Of a DNA stretch of 64,000 bases, positions 48,735-59,807 are shown piece by piece. The notes beneath the pieces were generated by a model. That model ran no database searches, was not told the DNA's origin, and saw only the letters and a list, made by a program, of their open reading frames with translations. The stretch comes from Paraspadella gotoi. Lineage: Eukaryota > Chaetognatha. The stretch is from positions 301,409 to 365,408 of the forward strand of contig CM119267.1 of assembly GCA_051294375.1 (NCBI GenBank), given 5' to 3'. The position numbers were made by a program, and so were the translations under genes. How positions within the stretch are numbered: position 1 is the first letter of the stretch; each line of letters starts with the position of its first letter.

Positions 48735-48895
48735 CAGGAACTCTGGGAGTGAATAAATGAGACTGTGATTTAAAGCTGCAGGGACCTGCTTTGTCATCAT
48801 GTAAGAGTGATGGAGGCCTTAGTCAGTGGCAAGATAGCTTATTTATTAAATAAATGGATAATTTTGGTTGTACCAAATTTCATAATAATATTCAA
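48735..48895 (+). repeat. Dispersed GGTTGTACCAAT repeat
   Basis: GGAGTGAATAAATGAGACTG, TGATGGAGGCCTTAG, TTATTTATTAAATAAATGG and GGTTGTACCAAATTTCATAA. Related pieces are at 3380-3470, 31425-31490, 32885-32945, 46618-46653 and 61440-61560. Confidence 0.6.
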
Positions 48896-48982
48896 AATTT
48901 CTACTAAAGCCTAAATAAGGCACAACGCTTTGAGTCATCTCTCTTACCCCTTGACCACCTACTTTTCCCACCCAACCTCAAG

Positions 48983-49145
48983 GTGGTGGACGATATCCAC
49001 GAATCGATGGCAGCTACCACAAAAAAACTCAAACGAGACACGACGTATGGAAATGTTGACTGGAATCTGCTGGAGGAAACTATAGCTTTTACTAATCCTT
49101 ACGACTCTGCGGCAGCTAAGGAAAAGAGGAAGGAAGAAAGGTGAA

Positions 49146-49186
<41 letters not shown>

Positions 49187-50386
49187 GATGTATCAAATTG
49201 TATTGTGAAAAGTTATAAAATAATACCAGTAGGATTTTTAAAGTAACTCGTCTTGTCTGTCTGTCTGTTTATTTATTTTTAGTAAAATTTTAAAATTACT
49301 TTGTAAAAATATATTTTTAAAGACTGAATAAATCAGATCTAATCAGTTACGTGTGCATACTTCTTTAGCATATATTTCATATTTATGTATTTATATTACC
49401 TAAAAATTAATGCTATTCAATAGTATCAATTATTTAAGTTGATTTTTAGTAAATGTTTGTTACATTTAGGATATTTAGAATTAAGTGAAATTGTTTGTTT
49501 TTCTGACTAACTTCAAACGCAAACGAAACGAAATAAGCTCCAAATAGCAATTTAAACATATTTTTAGAATAATTAAAAAATCAAATTCCTCAAACGCATA
49601 ATCATGCTGACGCTCAACTCCTTTGTCTCATCCTTTCTTTTCTTCGCCAGAGAAAAGAAAAAAGAAAAGAAAAAAGAAGAAAAGTTAAAAAAGAAAAAGA
49701 GTAAAATGAACGAAAAATCGAAACACGCTATTAACGTGGAGGAGGAAGAGGACGAGGAAGAGGACGAGGATCTCGACGTCATCCGCGCCGTCGTCGCCGA
49801 CGCCGGCGCCGCCAAATACTACGTCGACCGCAACACCAACGCCAACCGGCGCCGCGAGACGCTCCGCTTGGCGCCGCAAATGGGAGCGACTCGCGCCGCG
49901 GGACGAGTCGACGATCACTGGCGAGATCCGTGGCGAACGACTTGGTACCCGGTTCCACTCTGCGTGATCCTGGCGCCGGGACCCGAGCCTCGCTCCGTCT
50001 TGGTCATGGAGGGATCTTTGGTCGGTCAACTTCGTCATCAGCATCTGATACACAAGAGCAGGGCGTTGGCGAGGCAGCGACTCCTGGCGAGAGAGGAGGC
50101 GGCGGCAGCTTCAGCGGCTGCGGCGGCGGAGCCGGTCGTCACAGCGGCAGCAGCGGACGACGCTGATTGGTGGAATTGGAATGAAAGCAACAGAAAGACC
50201 AATAAGAGAAAGAAGGGCGCCCTACCGGCCGGCATCATGAACGTCAAAGGAGGGAACGTGTCTAAGGCGCCGACCTGGGCGCCCAGCGCACCGGCGACTC
50301 GACCGGTCGACGCTGAGACAGAAATGGAGAATTGGAACGTGAATGTGGAAAGGGTTGGAGGAAGCAATCAGACGGCTTCGGATAAG
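48983..50386 (+). CDS. SLC9C-type exchanger, part 4: cytosolic linker with a charged exon
   Basis: Exon 48983-49140 (VVDDIHESMAATTKKLKRDT, VDWNLLEETIAFTNPYDSAA) matches the linker after the exchanger domain in SLC9C proteins (a D..W..v...i..PY pattern). It leaves in phase 2 with AG|GTGAAG. Exon 49651-50386 enters in phase 2 behind a strong acceptor (TTTCTTTTCTTCGCCAG) and is open for about 245 codons: EKKKEKKKEEKLKKKKSK, an acidic run (VEEEEDEEEDEDLDV), an Arg-rich part, an Ala-rich part (EEAAAASAAAAAEP) and a Trp-containing tail ending NQTASDK. No domain is recognised in it. Phase agreement on both sides supports it belonging to the gene. Confidence 0.65.
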
Positions 50387-50399
50387 GTGTGGGCGTGAA

Positions 50400-50700
50400 T
50401 GTGATGATGATGATGATGAAGATAATGATGATTATGATAAAGATGATGATGATAATGATGATGAAGATAAAGATGATGATAATGATGATGATTATTAAGA
50501 TGATAATGATGATGATAATAATGATAATGAAGATAAAGATGATGCTAATGATGATGAAAATGAAGATGATGATAATGATGATGAAGATAATGATGATGAT
50601 TATGAAGATGATGATAATGATGATGATGATGTTTATGAAGATGATGATGATAAAGATGAGGATGTTGATGATGACGATGACGATGATATGTGTAAAAACT
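50400..50700. repeat. (GATGAT)n tract at a donor
   Basis: Begins about 13 bases after the GTGTGG donor at 50387 and runs for about 290 bases as ATGATGATGATAATG variants. Confidence 0.85.
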
Positions 50701-51308
50701 TCTTAAAGTTTCAACAAACATCGCGATCAGAGATTCAAGTTGTCCTCATATTATCTTTTCATTAAGAAAAATGTCTCACGATTTCTTGTCTCTGATTACA
50801 AGTTTTGTTTTCCTCAAGATATTCAATAGCAGTATCATCAAATCATCAATGGTTTTACCGCAACCATACTAAAAGCACTACAACCATACTAAGAGCCTTT
50901 GACTCTCTGCTGCATGACGTCTCACTCAAAGTGCCAGTCACACCACCCCAGCTTTGCTTCGGTCAAAGCTCACAAATTTGTTCATTGGTGATGTATTGGT
51001 TTTTCTTCGGCCATCATACTATNNNNNNNNNNTTTCTTTTTTTGTGCGACCCCTGCGAGCTCGAGGCAGCATTAAAACATTCCACATTCCAATGAAGCAT
51101 GGAAAGTTAGTTAGACACTGTATTGATGAGCGGAAATTTTTGTAGAGACCTCACCTCGATTCAGCTTAGGTAAGTGGAAACTGGAGTAAAATCGTGCTCA
51201 ACTTGCATAAAAAGGTAAGGACGGCCAAAACGCATCACAAATCATGAAATTGGCTCTTAGGGTAAAGAACTTAAGAATAATAACATAATAATAAAACCCC
51301 GACACTGG

Positions 51309-51405
<97 letters not shown>

Positions 51406-51776
51406 TAATAATAATAAGTGATGATTAATGATTAATCTTAATCCTAAGTAAAGTTTTATTGGTTTTATTGGTTTTACGAGGAAACGTGTCACATTTTCCA
51501 TAATAAGAATATAATATTAAACGAACGAAACATTTTTTACATTGCTCATACAAATTCGATAAACGAGATTGAGAAAAGCCTCGCTCACCGATGCTCCATT
51601 TAAAACCCCACCGATTATTCCCTAAGACAGCCGTCGATCCTGATTTGAATTTTATTTTTTTCTTCCAAATTAAAGGAGACGTGATGATCGTATTCATGAT
51701 AATTGTGATGATTATATTTATGATGCTGATGTCGACGACTTCTTCCTCGTCATGGACAACAACATCGACCTCCAAG
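50701..51776. other. Intron with small gap and (AAT)n array
   Basis: Contains 10 Ns at 51023-51032 and (AAT)n at about 51308-51415. No exon is recognised; codons in one frame just before 51776 are Asp-rich but lack support. Confidence 0.6.
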
Positions 51777-54330
51777 GAGATGGCCGTTCCTCTCAGCGTT
51801 GAAGAGATTGAGAAGGACGAGATGGAAGACACCATCCGGACGAGAATCTTGAAGGCGCAGAAGATTTCCTTCAGGTCCCTCGATCTTTCCCAATGTCCCT
51901 TCGTCCGTTGGCGCCTTTTTCTATGTCCGTACGTTCGTCAATCTTTCTCTTTTTTTTTTCAATTCTGTGATTCTTTTCGTGTGCCAGTCTTTCTGTCCTA
52001 AGTTCTGTCTTTCTGTTTTGTTTTCTGTTTATTTCCTTCATCACTTCTTTATGTCTGCCTGATTGTTTTGTTTTTTATGCTTCAGTCTCTCTTCAGGTCC
52101 GTCTGTCAATCGATCTGTACGTTTTCTTACATCTCTTTTCATTTGGTCTTTCTATCCGTGTTTTTCTATCCGTCTATCTGTCTTTTCCTCTCAATGTTCC
52201 TTGTGTCTGTCTGTCCCATCTGTTTGTCTCTTTGTCTTTTTGTCAGTTTGTCCATAGTTCTCGATTCTCTCCCCTCACTCCGTCCCTTCCTCCTTCTCTT
52301 TCTCCTCCCCCTCTCCCCCTCCCTCCTTTCCTCCCCCTCTCTTCTCTTTCCTCCCTCCTCCACTCTCACCCTCCCTCTCTCCCCCACCCTCCCCCTCTCT
52401 TCTCCCTCCTCCCTCCCTCTACTCTCTCTTCTCCTCCCCCTCTCCCCCTCCCTCCTTTCTCCCCCTCTCTTCTCTTTCCTCTCTCCTCCCTCCACTCTCC
52501 CCTCCTCTTCTCCCCACCCTCCCCCTCTCTTCTCTCCTCTCCCTCCTCCCTCCCTCTCTCTTCTCCCTCCTCCCTCCCTCCCTCTCTCCTCCCTCTCTTC
52601 TCCCTCCCCTCTCTCCCTCCTCTCTCCCACCCTCCCCTCTCTTCTCCCTCCTCCCTCCCTCCCTCCCCCTCTCTTCTCCCTCCTCCCTCTCTCCCTCCTC
52701 CTCCCCTCTCTTCTCCCTCCTCTCTTCCTCCCTCCCTCCCCTCTCTTCTCCCTCTCTCCTCCCTCTCTTCCCCTCCCTCTCTTCCTCCCTCCCTCCACTC
52801 TTTCTCCCTCTCTCCTCCCTCTCTTCTCCCTCCCTCTCTTCCTCCCTCCCTCCTCCCTCTCTTCCCCTCCCTCCTTCCCTCCCTCCCTCATTTCAGAAAC
52901 CAATACGAGCACGGACTCATCTCCCCGAAAGCCGCCACATTCCTCACGGATACGATTGACTACGTCGAGTACAAGAAGAGATACTTGGAAGTCAAGGACG
53001 TTGAGAAGCACTGGGAGATCAGCAAATCGACCGTGAGGATGATCCGCTGCACCGAGTGTCTCCTCAAGTGCACAGGGTCGAGTCAGAAGATCCCGCCGCC
53101 CAAAGGATCTTGTCCTTTCAAGGTAGAGAAGAACTTATTTCCCCAGAACGACACGTTTCCTCTTAAATTTCGGAATTGGGTTATTGAAGAAAGAATTAGG
53201 TTAGTTTATTTGAACTGCTAATTGTGTAAATAAAAATACAAATAAACAATTAAACATGATAGTACCTAAAAAAAACTATGAACTTATCTTTCCGGTGGTC
53301 CTATCATTCATTCGTAAAGTGACAGCTCACTTGATACACTCTGTAGTACATATGATTGATTCCATTAAAAATTCATTAAATAGTAGTAGAGTAATAAAAT
53401 ATCAAAATATTAAAATTCTCACGAGTCTCTGATTTATTATCCTTTTTTGTTTTGTTTTACCCAAAACGATCCACAAATGTTCACGTGAGATATCATAGAA
53501 ATAACTAAGACTCCAAACTGATTTCAATCACTTCTCCTTTTCAGACTTACAAAGTGGCCAGTCGACTAGAGTTCGACGTAACCTTCATGATAATGATTGT
53601 GGTCTCTTGCGTTCCCATGATCGTCCAACTGATCAACCCTCCCGGATTCGACGAAGAGAAAGATCGAAATGTCCTTTTGTTTTATTACATCGTCAACTTC
53701 GTCTTTCTCTTTATCTTCTTTCTCGAGTTCGTTTTGAGGATGGTCGCCTTCAGACAGTGGTGAGAAAGGGTATGGGGAGGGAATGGATCCTTCAGACCGT
53801 AGTGAGAGAGAGCGAACGGATTATGCGTGCGGATGACTTAAAAAAAAAGCAATTACAAACACCTACCGACAAATTAATCAATCAATCAATTAACAAATTA
53901 AGAAAACATTTAAACAATTAATCTTATCAATTAATAAAATGATTTAATAAATCCATCAATCGATTGATCAGTCAATTTATTAATTAATCAGTTTACCTAC
54001 CGACTAATTAATCAATCAATCAAATTAATCAGTCAATCGATTTCCCTATCGACAAATCAATCAATCCACCAATCAAATCAAATCAAACAAGGTACTTCCT
54101 CACGATCTGGGGCGTCATTGATTGCCTCAATCTCTGGCTGATGCTGGACGACGCCGCCATCATGACCTTCAAAGTAGCCGGAGGTTTTGAGTTCGGCAAC
54201 AAGACGGTTCGCTCCATCTTCGTCGCCTTCAGATTCGTTCGTCTCCTCAGAATAATTCGCATCTTTCGGCCGCTCTTGATGTACAGTCGAAACCGTTTGG
54301 TCAATCGAGTCAACTCTAATCTGCTCATGG
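51777..54330 (+). CDS. SLC9C-type exchanger, part 5: helical linker and voltage-sensor domain
   Basis: Exons 51777-51874 (EMAVPLSVEEIEKDEMEDTI, then RILKAQKISFR), 52897-53122 (NQYEHGLISPKAATFLTDTI, then a Cys-containing tail), 53545-53759 and 54092-54330, all phase-matched. The last two encode four transmembrane helices: S1 (FDVTFMIMIVVSCVPMIV), S2 (YYIVNFVFLFIFFLEFVLRM, with Glu before the Arg), S3 (WGVIDCLNLWLMLDDAA) and S4 (RFVRLLRIIRIFRPL). S4 has Arg at every third position, five in all. This is the voltage sensor that gates sperm-type Na+/H+ exchangers. The linker RILKAQK..YWRQF-like region is present, but its W is replaced. Exon 52897 is preceded by about 600 bases of pyrimidine-rich repeat. 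Confidence 0.9.
52262..52896 (+). repeat. ~630-bp polypyrimidine tract ending at an acceptor
   Basis: Almost pure C/T with CCTCCCTCCCTCTCTTCTC units, terminating in CCTCATTTCAG before the exon at 52897. Long open frames on both strands here are low-complexity artefacts. Confidence 0.9.
53123..53544. other. Intron, no feature recognised
   Basis: AT-rich intronic sequence between the helical-linker exon and the S1-S2 exon. Nothing further seen. Confidence 0.6.
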
Positions 54331-54867
54331 GTAGGAGGGAGAGGGAGAGAGGGAGAGGGAGAGAGAGTGGAAGGGGAAAAAGACAGGGAGAGAGAGAGAA
54401 AAAAACAAAGATAGGGGTTTGTGTTGACGCGTTCATGATTTGTCGAAAAAAGGCCAGTGAGTCAGTTAGTGGTTTTCGTCAAAGAGCACCTCCTTGGTAA
54501 ACAAAGGATCGAAGATATATATATATATATATCTTTAAAACTCTTGTTTTTTACTATTTTTTTTTCAAAATGCTGAAGAAGGCTCGAATTAAAGAGCCGA
54601 AACTGTTTTAATAACAATAAAAACTGTTGTCTCTGCAATTAAAAATATTTTTTAAAATATTTTTTATAATAAGTTTAATTAAACAGTTATATATTTAGTT
54701 AATTTAACATAAGAGTAATAAATAATAGAAATGAAATTTAGGAGGAAAATCAATCAAATCATAATCATCGATTATTTTAAAATGTAAAAACAAGTAATTT
54801 TATAATTATCATGCATAAGAGAAATAAAAAAAATCAAACTTGGGATTACAGGTTTGTTTCAAATTAA

Positions 54868-54956
<89 letters not shown>

Positions 54957-55000
54957 CATCATTATTTCCTAAGCTCATTCCGGCCTCGTCTTCCGTCCAG
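54331..55000. other. Intron with GA tract, hammerhead-like motif and (TTA)n
   Basis: Begins GTAGGAGGGAGAGGGAGAGA from the donor, has GCTGAAGAAGGCTCGAATTA...GAGCCGAAAC at 54570-54606, and (TTA)n at 54867-54957 before the acceptor CCGTCCAG. Confidence 0.7.
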
Positions 55001-55616
55001 GTTACGATATCGGCAAAGCTTATCTCAACGCCATCGACTCTTTCTACAAAAACATCGCCTTCATGGCTTCGCAGTCGCCAGAGTTGACGAGCAACTTGGA
55101 GGAACGCTTCGACAACGAGAGGGTGAGGTTCACAGAATTGGCAAGTTTACTCTTTTGTCATTTTTTTTTGTGTGAGGATTATTTTGTGCGCGGGGTTTGC
55201 CCGGGCTCACCCCGTCAATGGACTTTTAATCCCTGGGCGGATTGATCTGCTCACAATCAGTTCCATCCCCTTCCGGTAGGAATTCTCGATTCGGACTATT
55301 TCTGAGAAATCTCCTTCCCCCATCAGATCGAGGTGACCAGGGCGCTGGGGAAACTACAGCAGAGTCACCCCGGCATCGGCGTCTCCATCAAGACCAAGCA
55401 TGCTTGCATGATCTTGGTGCACAGAGCTGAGGAACAGATCGACGATCTCAAGCATCGGGGATTGATTGATGGGAACGAGGAATCGTCACTCAAGGTGAAA
55501 TGGGGAGAGGGAGGAGAGGGGAAAGAGGAGAGGGGAAAGANNNNNNNNNNCCGTTTTTCTTTTTCCTCCCTTTCTTCTTCTTTCCTCCCCTTCTTCTCTC
55601 CTCTTCCCCCCTCTCT

Positions 55617-55648
<32 letters not shown>

Positions 55649-56350
55649 AAAAGGCCAACACTGCCCAGATCCGCAAGAAAATCGGGAAGATTCCCCCCCG
55701 ACTTCCGTTGGTGGAACCGCAACAGATCGTCAAGCAAATCAAATGGTTGAGAGGCGACGAAGAAGCTCAGGACTTTTTCGTGGCCAGAATGGAGATCAAA
55801 AAGTAGGGTGGTTTGGGGATCATTGGGGAGAAAGGTATGGGGATAATAAAGTAAGAGGGGATGGGGATCATTGGATGGAGTGTGTGGGGATCATAAAGTA
55901 ACAGGAGATGGGGATCATTGGGTAAAGGGAGTGTGAATCATAAAGTAAGTAGGGATTAGACTTTGCCAAATTTTTTAATCTAAGTAAGTAAGTACTATAA
56001 TTTTTTAAAACGTTTAATAATTTATAACATTTAAATGAATGCTTTAAATCAATATTTATTGGTGTCTAAATAAAGTCCTTTTTCAACACTATGAACTATA
56101 GTTTGTTTAATTTTTTTTTCAATTTTATAATGATCATTAAAAAATAAGGAGCAATTTGTATTCTCACCTCTCTGCCAATCAATCAATCAAACAATCAATC
56201 AATCGCTCGCTTCTCCCATTAGATACGAGAGAGACCAGCAAATCTTAGCTCCAAATCAAAAATACGACGGACTGTATCTCGTCTGCTCTGGAACAGTGAA
56301 GTTCGTCACGGTCGCCGGTGGAATGCAGAGCAGCAAGAAAAAGGCTAAAG
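55001..56350 (+). CDS. SLC9C-type exchanger, part 6: post-sensor helices and start of the CNBD
   Basis: Exons 55001-55122 (GYDIGKAYLNAIDSFYKNIA), 55327-55494 (IEVTRALGKLQQSHPGIGVS, HACMILVHRAEEQIDDLKHR), 55654-55802 (LVEPQQIVKQIKWLRGDEEA) and 56223-56350 (KYERDQQILAPNQKYDGLYL, VCSGTVKFVTVAGG). The middle part matches the linker between the voltage sensor and the cyclic-nucleotide-binding domain in SLC9C proteins. The last exon is the first beta-strand pair of that domain (the pattern of ..G..adgiYlV.sG.vk). All junctions agree in phase. A 10-N gap lies at 55541-55550. Confidence 0.85.
55803..56222. other. Intron with GGGGATCATTGG repeats
   Basis: Starts with four or five degenerate copies of GGGGATCATTGGG/GGGGATCATAAAGT after the GTAGGG donor; the rest is AT-rich. 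Confidence 0.6.
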
Positions 56351-56537
56351 GTCTCGACGTGACTTTAATCTCATTTGCATAATATAGTTAAGGATACGAG
56401 AATATTTACTTTGTGCGAATTAATACATTTTTTTAATATGATTTAGATTAGAATGTGTCATAGAAAATTAAATCAATATTTTTGTCTCGAACGATAATAT
56501 GCAAATGAATTTTAAGTAATTTCTTTGATTGTTGAAG

Positions 56538-56956
56538 GAGCAAACGTGAATCGACCGACTGGAGATGAAGACGACGACAATGAGACCGACAACGCCGACG
56601 ACAACGCCGCCGACGACGACGCCGACGAAGAAAGCTTTGATAATTTCACCAAGCACATGGTGAGAGTACTTGCTCAACGCTCGGTTGCATTGGAGTTTTT
56701 GAATAAATTCACGTTATTGCGTTTAATATTTGTAACATTTAATTTGTTATTTTTTTTCTTTACTATTCATAATTTTTATTATCCTTGCCCAATCCTTTTG
56801 CGTTTTACTTGTATTTCCTTATTTTCCTATTCTGCTTATTCTCTCTTCCTTATTTTCCTCCTTTTTTTCCTTTTTTCCTCTTTTTTTTAAGATGAGGATG
56901 AAACGCTTGAAGTATGATCCTCTCTTCGGCGACCAATTCCATCGCACGCAGAAGGT

Positions 56957-57048
<92 letters not shown>

Positions 57049-57531
57049 TATAATAGTAAAGCGCAATGGCGTGCTTTACTGTACATCGCCACATCATGCA
57101 AAAATTATTCATGTATTATTAATCAAAGTTCATCTATAAATCAGCGCCGAGTTCAAGAATGCATATATTAATTATAATAATAATATAATAATTATATTAA
57201 TACATTAATACATTAATTAATACATTAATTTAGATGAAGAACTTCTCTTGTCACATATTAATACATCAATACATTTATACATTAATTGATACATTAATTT
57301 AGATGAAGAAGTTCTCTGGTCCCGTATTAATACATTAATACATTAATTAATACATTAATATATCAATTAATACATTAATTTAGATGAAGAACTTCTCTGG
57401 TCCCGTATTAATACATTAATACATTTATACATTAATTAATACATTAATTTAGATGAAGAACTTCTCTCGTCACGCCGCAGACGACGACGACTTCGATGCT
57501 CATTTGGGTCGAGAAGATTTTCGCGCAGCCG
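56538..57531 (+). CDS. SLC9C-type exchanger, part 7: acidic insertion within the CNBD
   Basis: Three short exons: 56538-56659 (GANVNRPTGDEDDDNETDN, more Asp/Ala, ESFDNFTKHM), 56892-56954 (MRMKRLKYDPLFGDQFHRTQ) and 57453-57531 (MKNFSRHAADDDDFDAHLGR, EDFRAAG). They fit in phase between the first CNBD exon (56223) and the next (58119), so about 85 mostly charged residues separate the early and late beta-strands of the domain. Function unknown. Confidence 0.75.
56955..57046. repeat. (GA)n starting at a donor
   Basis: The intron begins GTGAGAGAGAGAGAGAGAAA and continues as pure GA for about 90 bases. Confidence 0.9.
57180..57465 (+). repeat. Tandem copies of an acceptor plus exon start
   Basis: Four copies of ACATTAATTTAG followed by ATGAAGAA(C/G)TTCTCT, with acceptors near 57237, 57304, 57386 and 57452. 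They are separated by TACATTAA repeats. Only the last continues into coding sequence (CGTCACGCCGCAGACGAC). Confidence 0.85.
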
Positions 57532-57534
57532 GTG

Positions 57535-57790
57535 AGCCATCTGTCTTCTGTGATAGGTTTTCTATCATCTATGATAGGTTATCTGTCACCTGGGATAGAT
57601 CATGTTATCTGTAATAAGTTATCTGTCATCTGTGGTGCGGTTATCGCTTAACTGTGATAGGTTATCTGTCATTTGTAATAGGTCATGTCATCTGTGATAG
57701 GTTACCTGTCATCCGTGATAGGTTATCTGTCACCTGGGATAGATCATGTCATCTGTGATAGATTATCTGTCATCCGTGGTGGGTTATTTG
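57535..57790. repeat. GATAGGTTATCTGTCATCTGT minisatellite at a donor
   Basis: About ten degenerate units start just after the GTGAGC donor at 57532. Confidence 0.75.
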
Positions 57791-57796
57791 TGGGGG

Positions 57797-57871
57797 CTTC
57801 TTGGTGGTGAATCATAACTGTATTTGTCTATAACTTATAGACAAATACAGTAATGATTCACCACCAAGAAG
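57797..57871. repeat. Near-perfect 75-bp hairpin
   Basis: CTTCTTGGTGGTGAATCATA followed by ACTGTATTTGTCTATAA pairs with TTATAGACAAATACAGTAAT and GATTCACCACCAAGAAG. Arms are about 37 bp with a single mismatch and almost no loop. Confidence 0.85.
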
Positions 57872-58118
57872 ACTTATAGTATAAGTCAGAGTTTCCTTGT
57901 CAGTGATTTTCTGCTTTGGGTCAGATCTCAAAGTCACTTTCCCGTTTTGTCACTCGTTAACGAATCCCATTTTTTTTAAAAAGTTGAATGAATGAAACCG
58001 AAATTCCTTCGGTTTTTTCTTCGTATCTCATTATTCATTTTTAAAAAGAAAAAGAGAAATGGAGAAGAAATTGGATCCAAGGAAGGAAGGAAGGAATTAA
58101 TTGGATCCACTGTCTCAG

Positions 58119-58691
58119 GATTCGTACTCAACTTCAATTGTTTCCTGGAGAAAATGGAACGGACAACGACGAGGGCCATTTGCGACACGGATGTCACCGT
58201 CGCCTTCTTCTCGGACGAGGTCTGTGTGAATGTGTGAACGGACGAATGTGAATGTGAATGTGAATGTGAATGTGAATGTGTGAACGAACGACGACGAGGG
58301 CCATTTGCGACACGGATGTCACAGTCGCCTTCTTCTCGGACGAGGTCTGTGTGAACGTGTGAACGTTGCGCGATCGTGAGAATCGAGAAGCGATCGTTTT
58401 TTGTGACGGATCTTTAATTGAAAAAAAAAATCTAGTTAAGTTTTATCTCAATACAGTAGAGTAGAGCTGTGGTTTATTTTGTATCGTTTGATTTGGATCA
58501 CGGGGTTTTAAAGATTTAAAACAATTCGTGAATTCAAGTGAGTAGAAGGAAAATATAAAATTGTTGTTCCGGTCCCTGAATTACTTTAAAATATTTCTAT
58601 AAAATTACATTTATATTAGATTCGATGATCTCAAAATACAATTATGTTAACAGCAAAAGCTTGGAATTAATTTTCCAGACAAAGAATGAAA

Positions 58692-58789
<98 letters not shown>

Positions 58790-59452
58790 GGTGATGAAGG
58801 AAGCGCTCGAAGTTTTTTCTTCTCGTTTTATCAACTTGGAATATCGAATGTGGACTCACTACGGGCGAAGAGTGACGGAGAACATCCTCAACTCGAACTA
58901 CGATTATCAGAGCGAAGAGTTGAAGCTGAAACTGGAGAGAGGGTTCATAGTGACGGTCTTGCCGGGGAAGACTGACAAGTGAGGGANNNNNNNNNNNNNN
59001 NNNNNNNNNNNNNNNNNNNNNNNNNNNNNNNNNNNNNNNNNNNNNNNNNNNNNNNNNNNNNNNNNNNNNNNNNNNNNNNNNNNNNNNNNNNNNNNNNNNN
59101 NNNNNNNNNNNNNNNNNNNNNNNNNNNNNNNNNNNNNNNNNNNNNNNNNNNNNNNNCCTTCCTCTGTCATAATGACTTTCTAACAATCTCTCTAATCACG
59201 AAAAGCGACCCTTCTGCATTTCTCACTCTCTCGTCACGCCCTCTTGTCACGCTCTCGTGTCACGCTCTCGTGTCACGCTCTCGTGTCACGCTCCCCTCCG
59301 ATTCGTCTCAGATTCATCATCGACCACGAAGCGTTGCACGTGATTCTTATCCAAGGAAAAGCGACGATGGAGGCGAACGTGAAGGGAAGGACGGAGCCGT
59401 TCCTCGCGCCCTCTGAGATTCCGCGTTACATTCTAAGACTTAAATTCGACAA
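58119..59452 (+). CDS. SLC9C-type exchanger, part 8: late CNBD strands and following region
   Basis: Exon 58119-58219 reads GFVLNFNCFLEKMERTTTRA then ICDTDVTVAFFSDE. This matches the phosphate-binding-cassette and following strand of CNBDs (the R-T-A..A.TDV pattern), but the Gly-Glu normally before it is not evident. Exon 58791-58978 (VMKEALEVFSSRFINLEYRM ... LPGKTDK) is the helical part after the barrel. Exon 59312-59452 (IIDHEALHVILIQGKATMEA ... SEIPRYILRLKFD) follows in phase across a 170-N gap (58987-59156). A second copy of the 3' half of exon 58119 with its donor lies at 58286-58345. Confidence 0.82.
58286..58345 (+). repeat. Duplicated exon 3' end plus donor
   Basis: ACGACGACGAGGGCCATTTG through TTCTCGGACGAG|GTCTGTGTGAA repeats 58160-58230 with one substitution (ACCGTC to ACAGTC), separated by (GAATGT)n. 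It offers a second 5' splice site 126 bases downstream. Confidence 0.85.
58697..58790 (+). repeat. (CT)n forming an acceptor's pyrimidine tract
   Basis: About 90 bases of CT with a short TCTTCTCTTC interruption, ending CTCCAG at the exon start 58791. Confidence 0.9.
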
Positions 59453-59752
59453 GTGATTGATTGATTGATTTGATTTGATTGGTTTGATGCTTTGGAGTGA
59501 TTGATTGACTGACTCACTAATGGATTGATTGATAGATTAAATAATTCTTTTTTTGATTGAATGATTGATTGAGTAGTTCATCGATTTATTGGTTTATTGT
59601 TGGAGACATAAACTCTAGTCGTAATCCGTCGTTCTTATTTGCCTAAATATAAATATAAATTTAAAAATATAAACAATCAATATTTGTGTTACAAACAATA
59701 TCGAGTCGTTACAATACAATACAAACATACAATACCTGCTCATCATATTTTA

Positions 59753-59807
<55 letters not shown>

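Noticed and set aside
52166-53011. Long Arg/Glu/Gly-rich frames on the minus strand and Pro/Leu/Ser-rich frames on the plus strand
   Set aside because: Pure by-product of the C/T-rich intron; no exon features and all three frames look alike.
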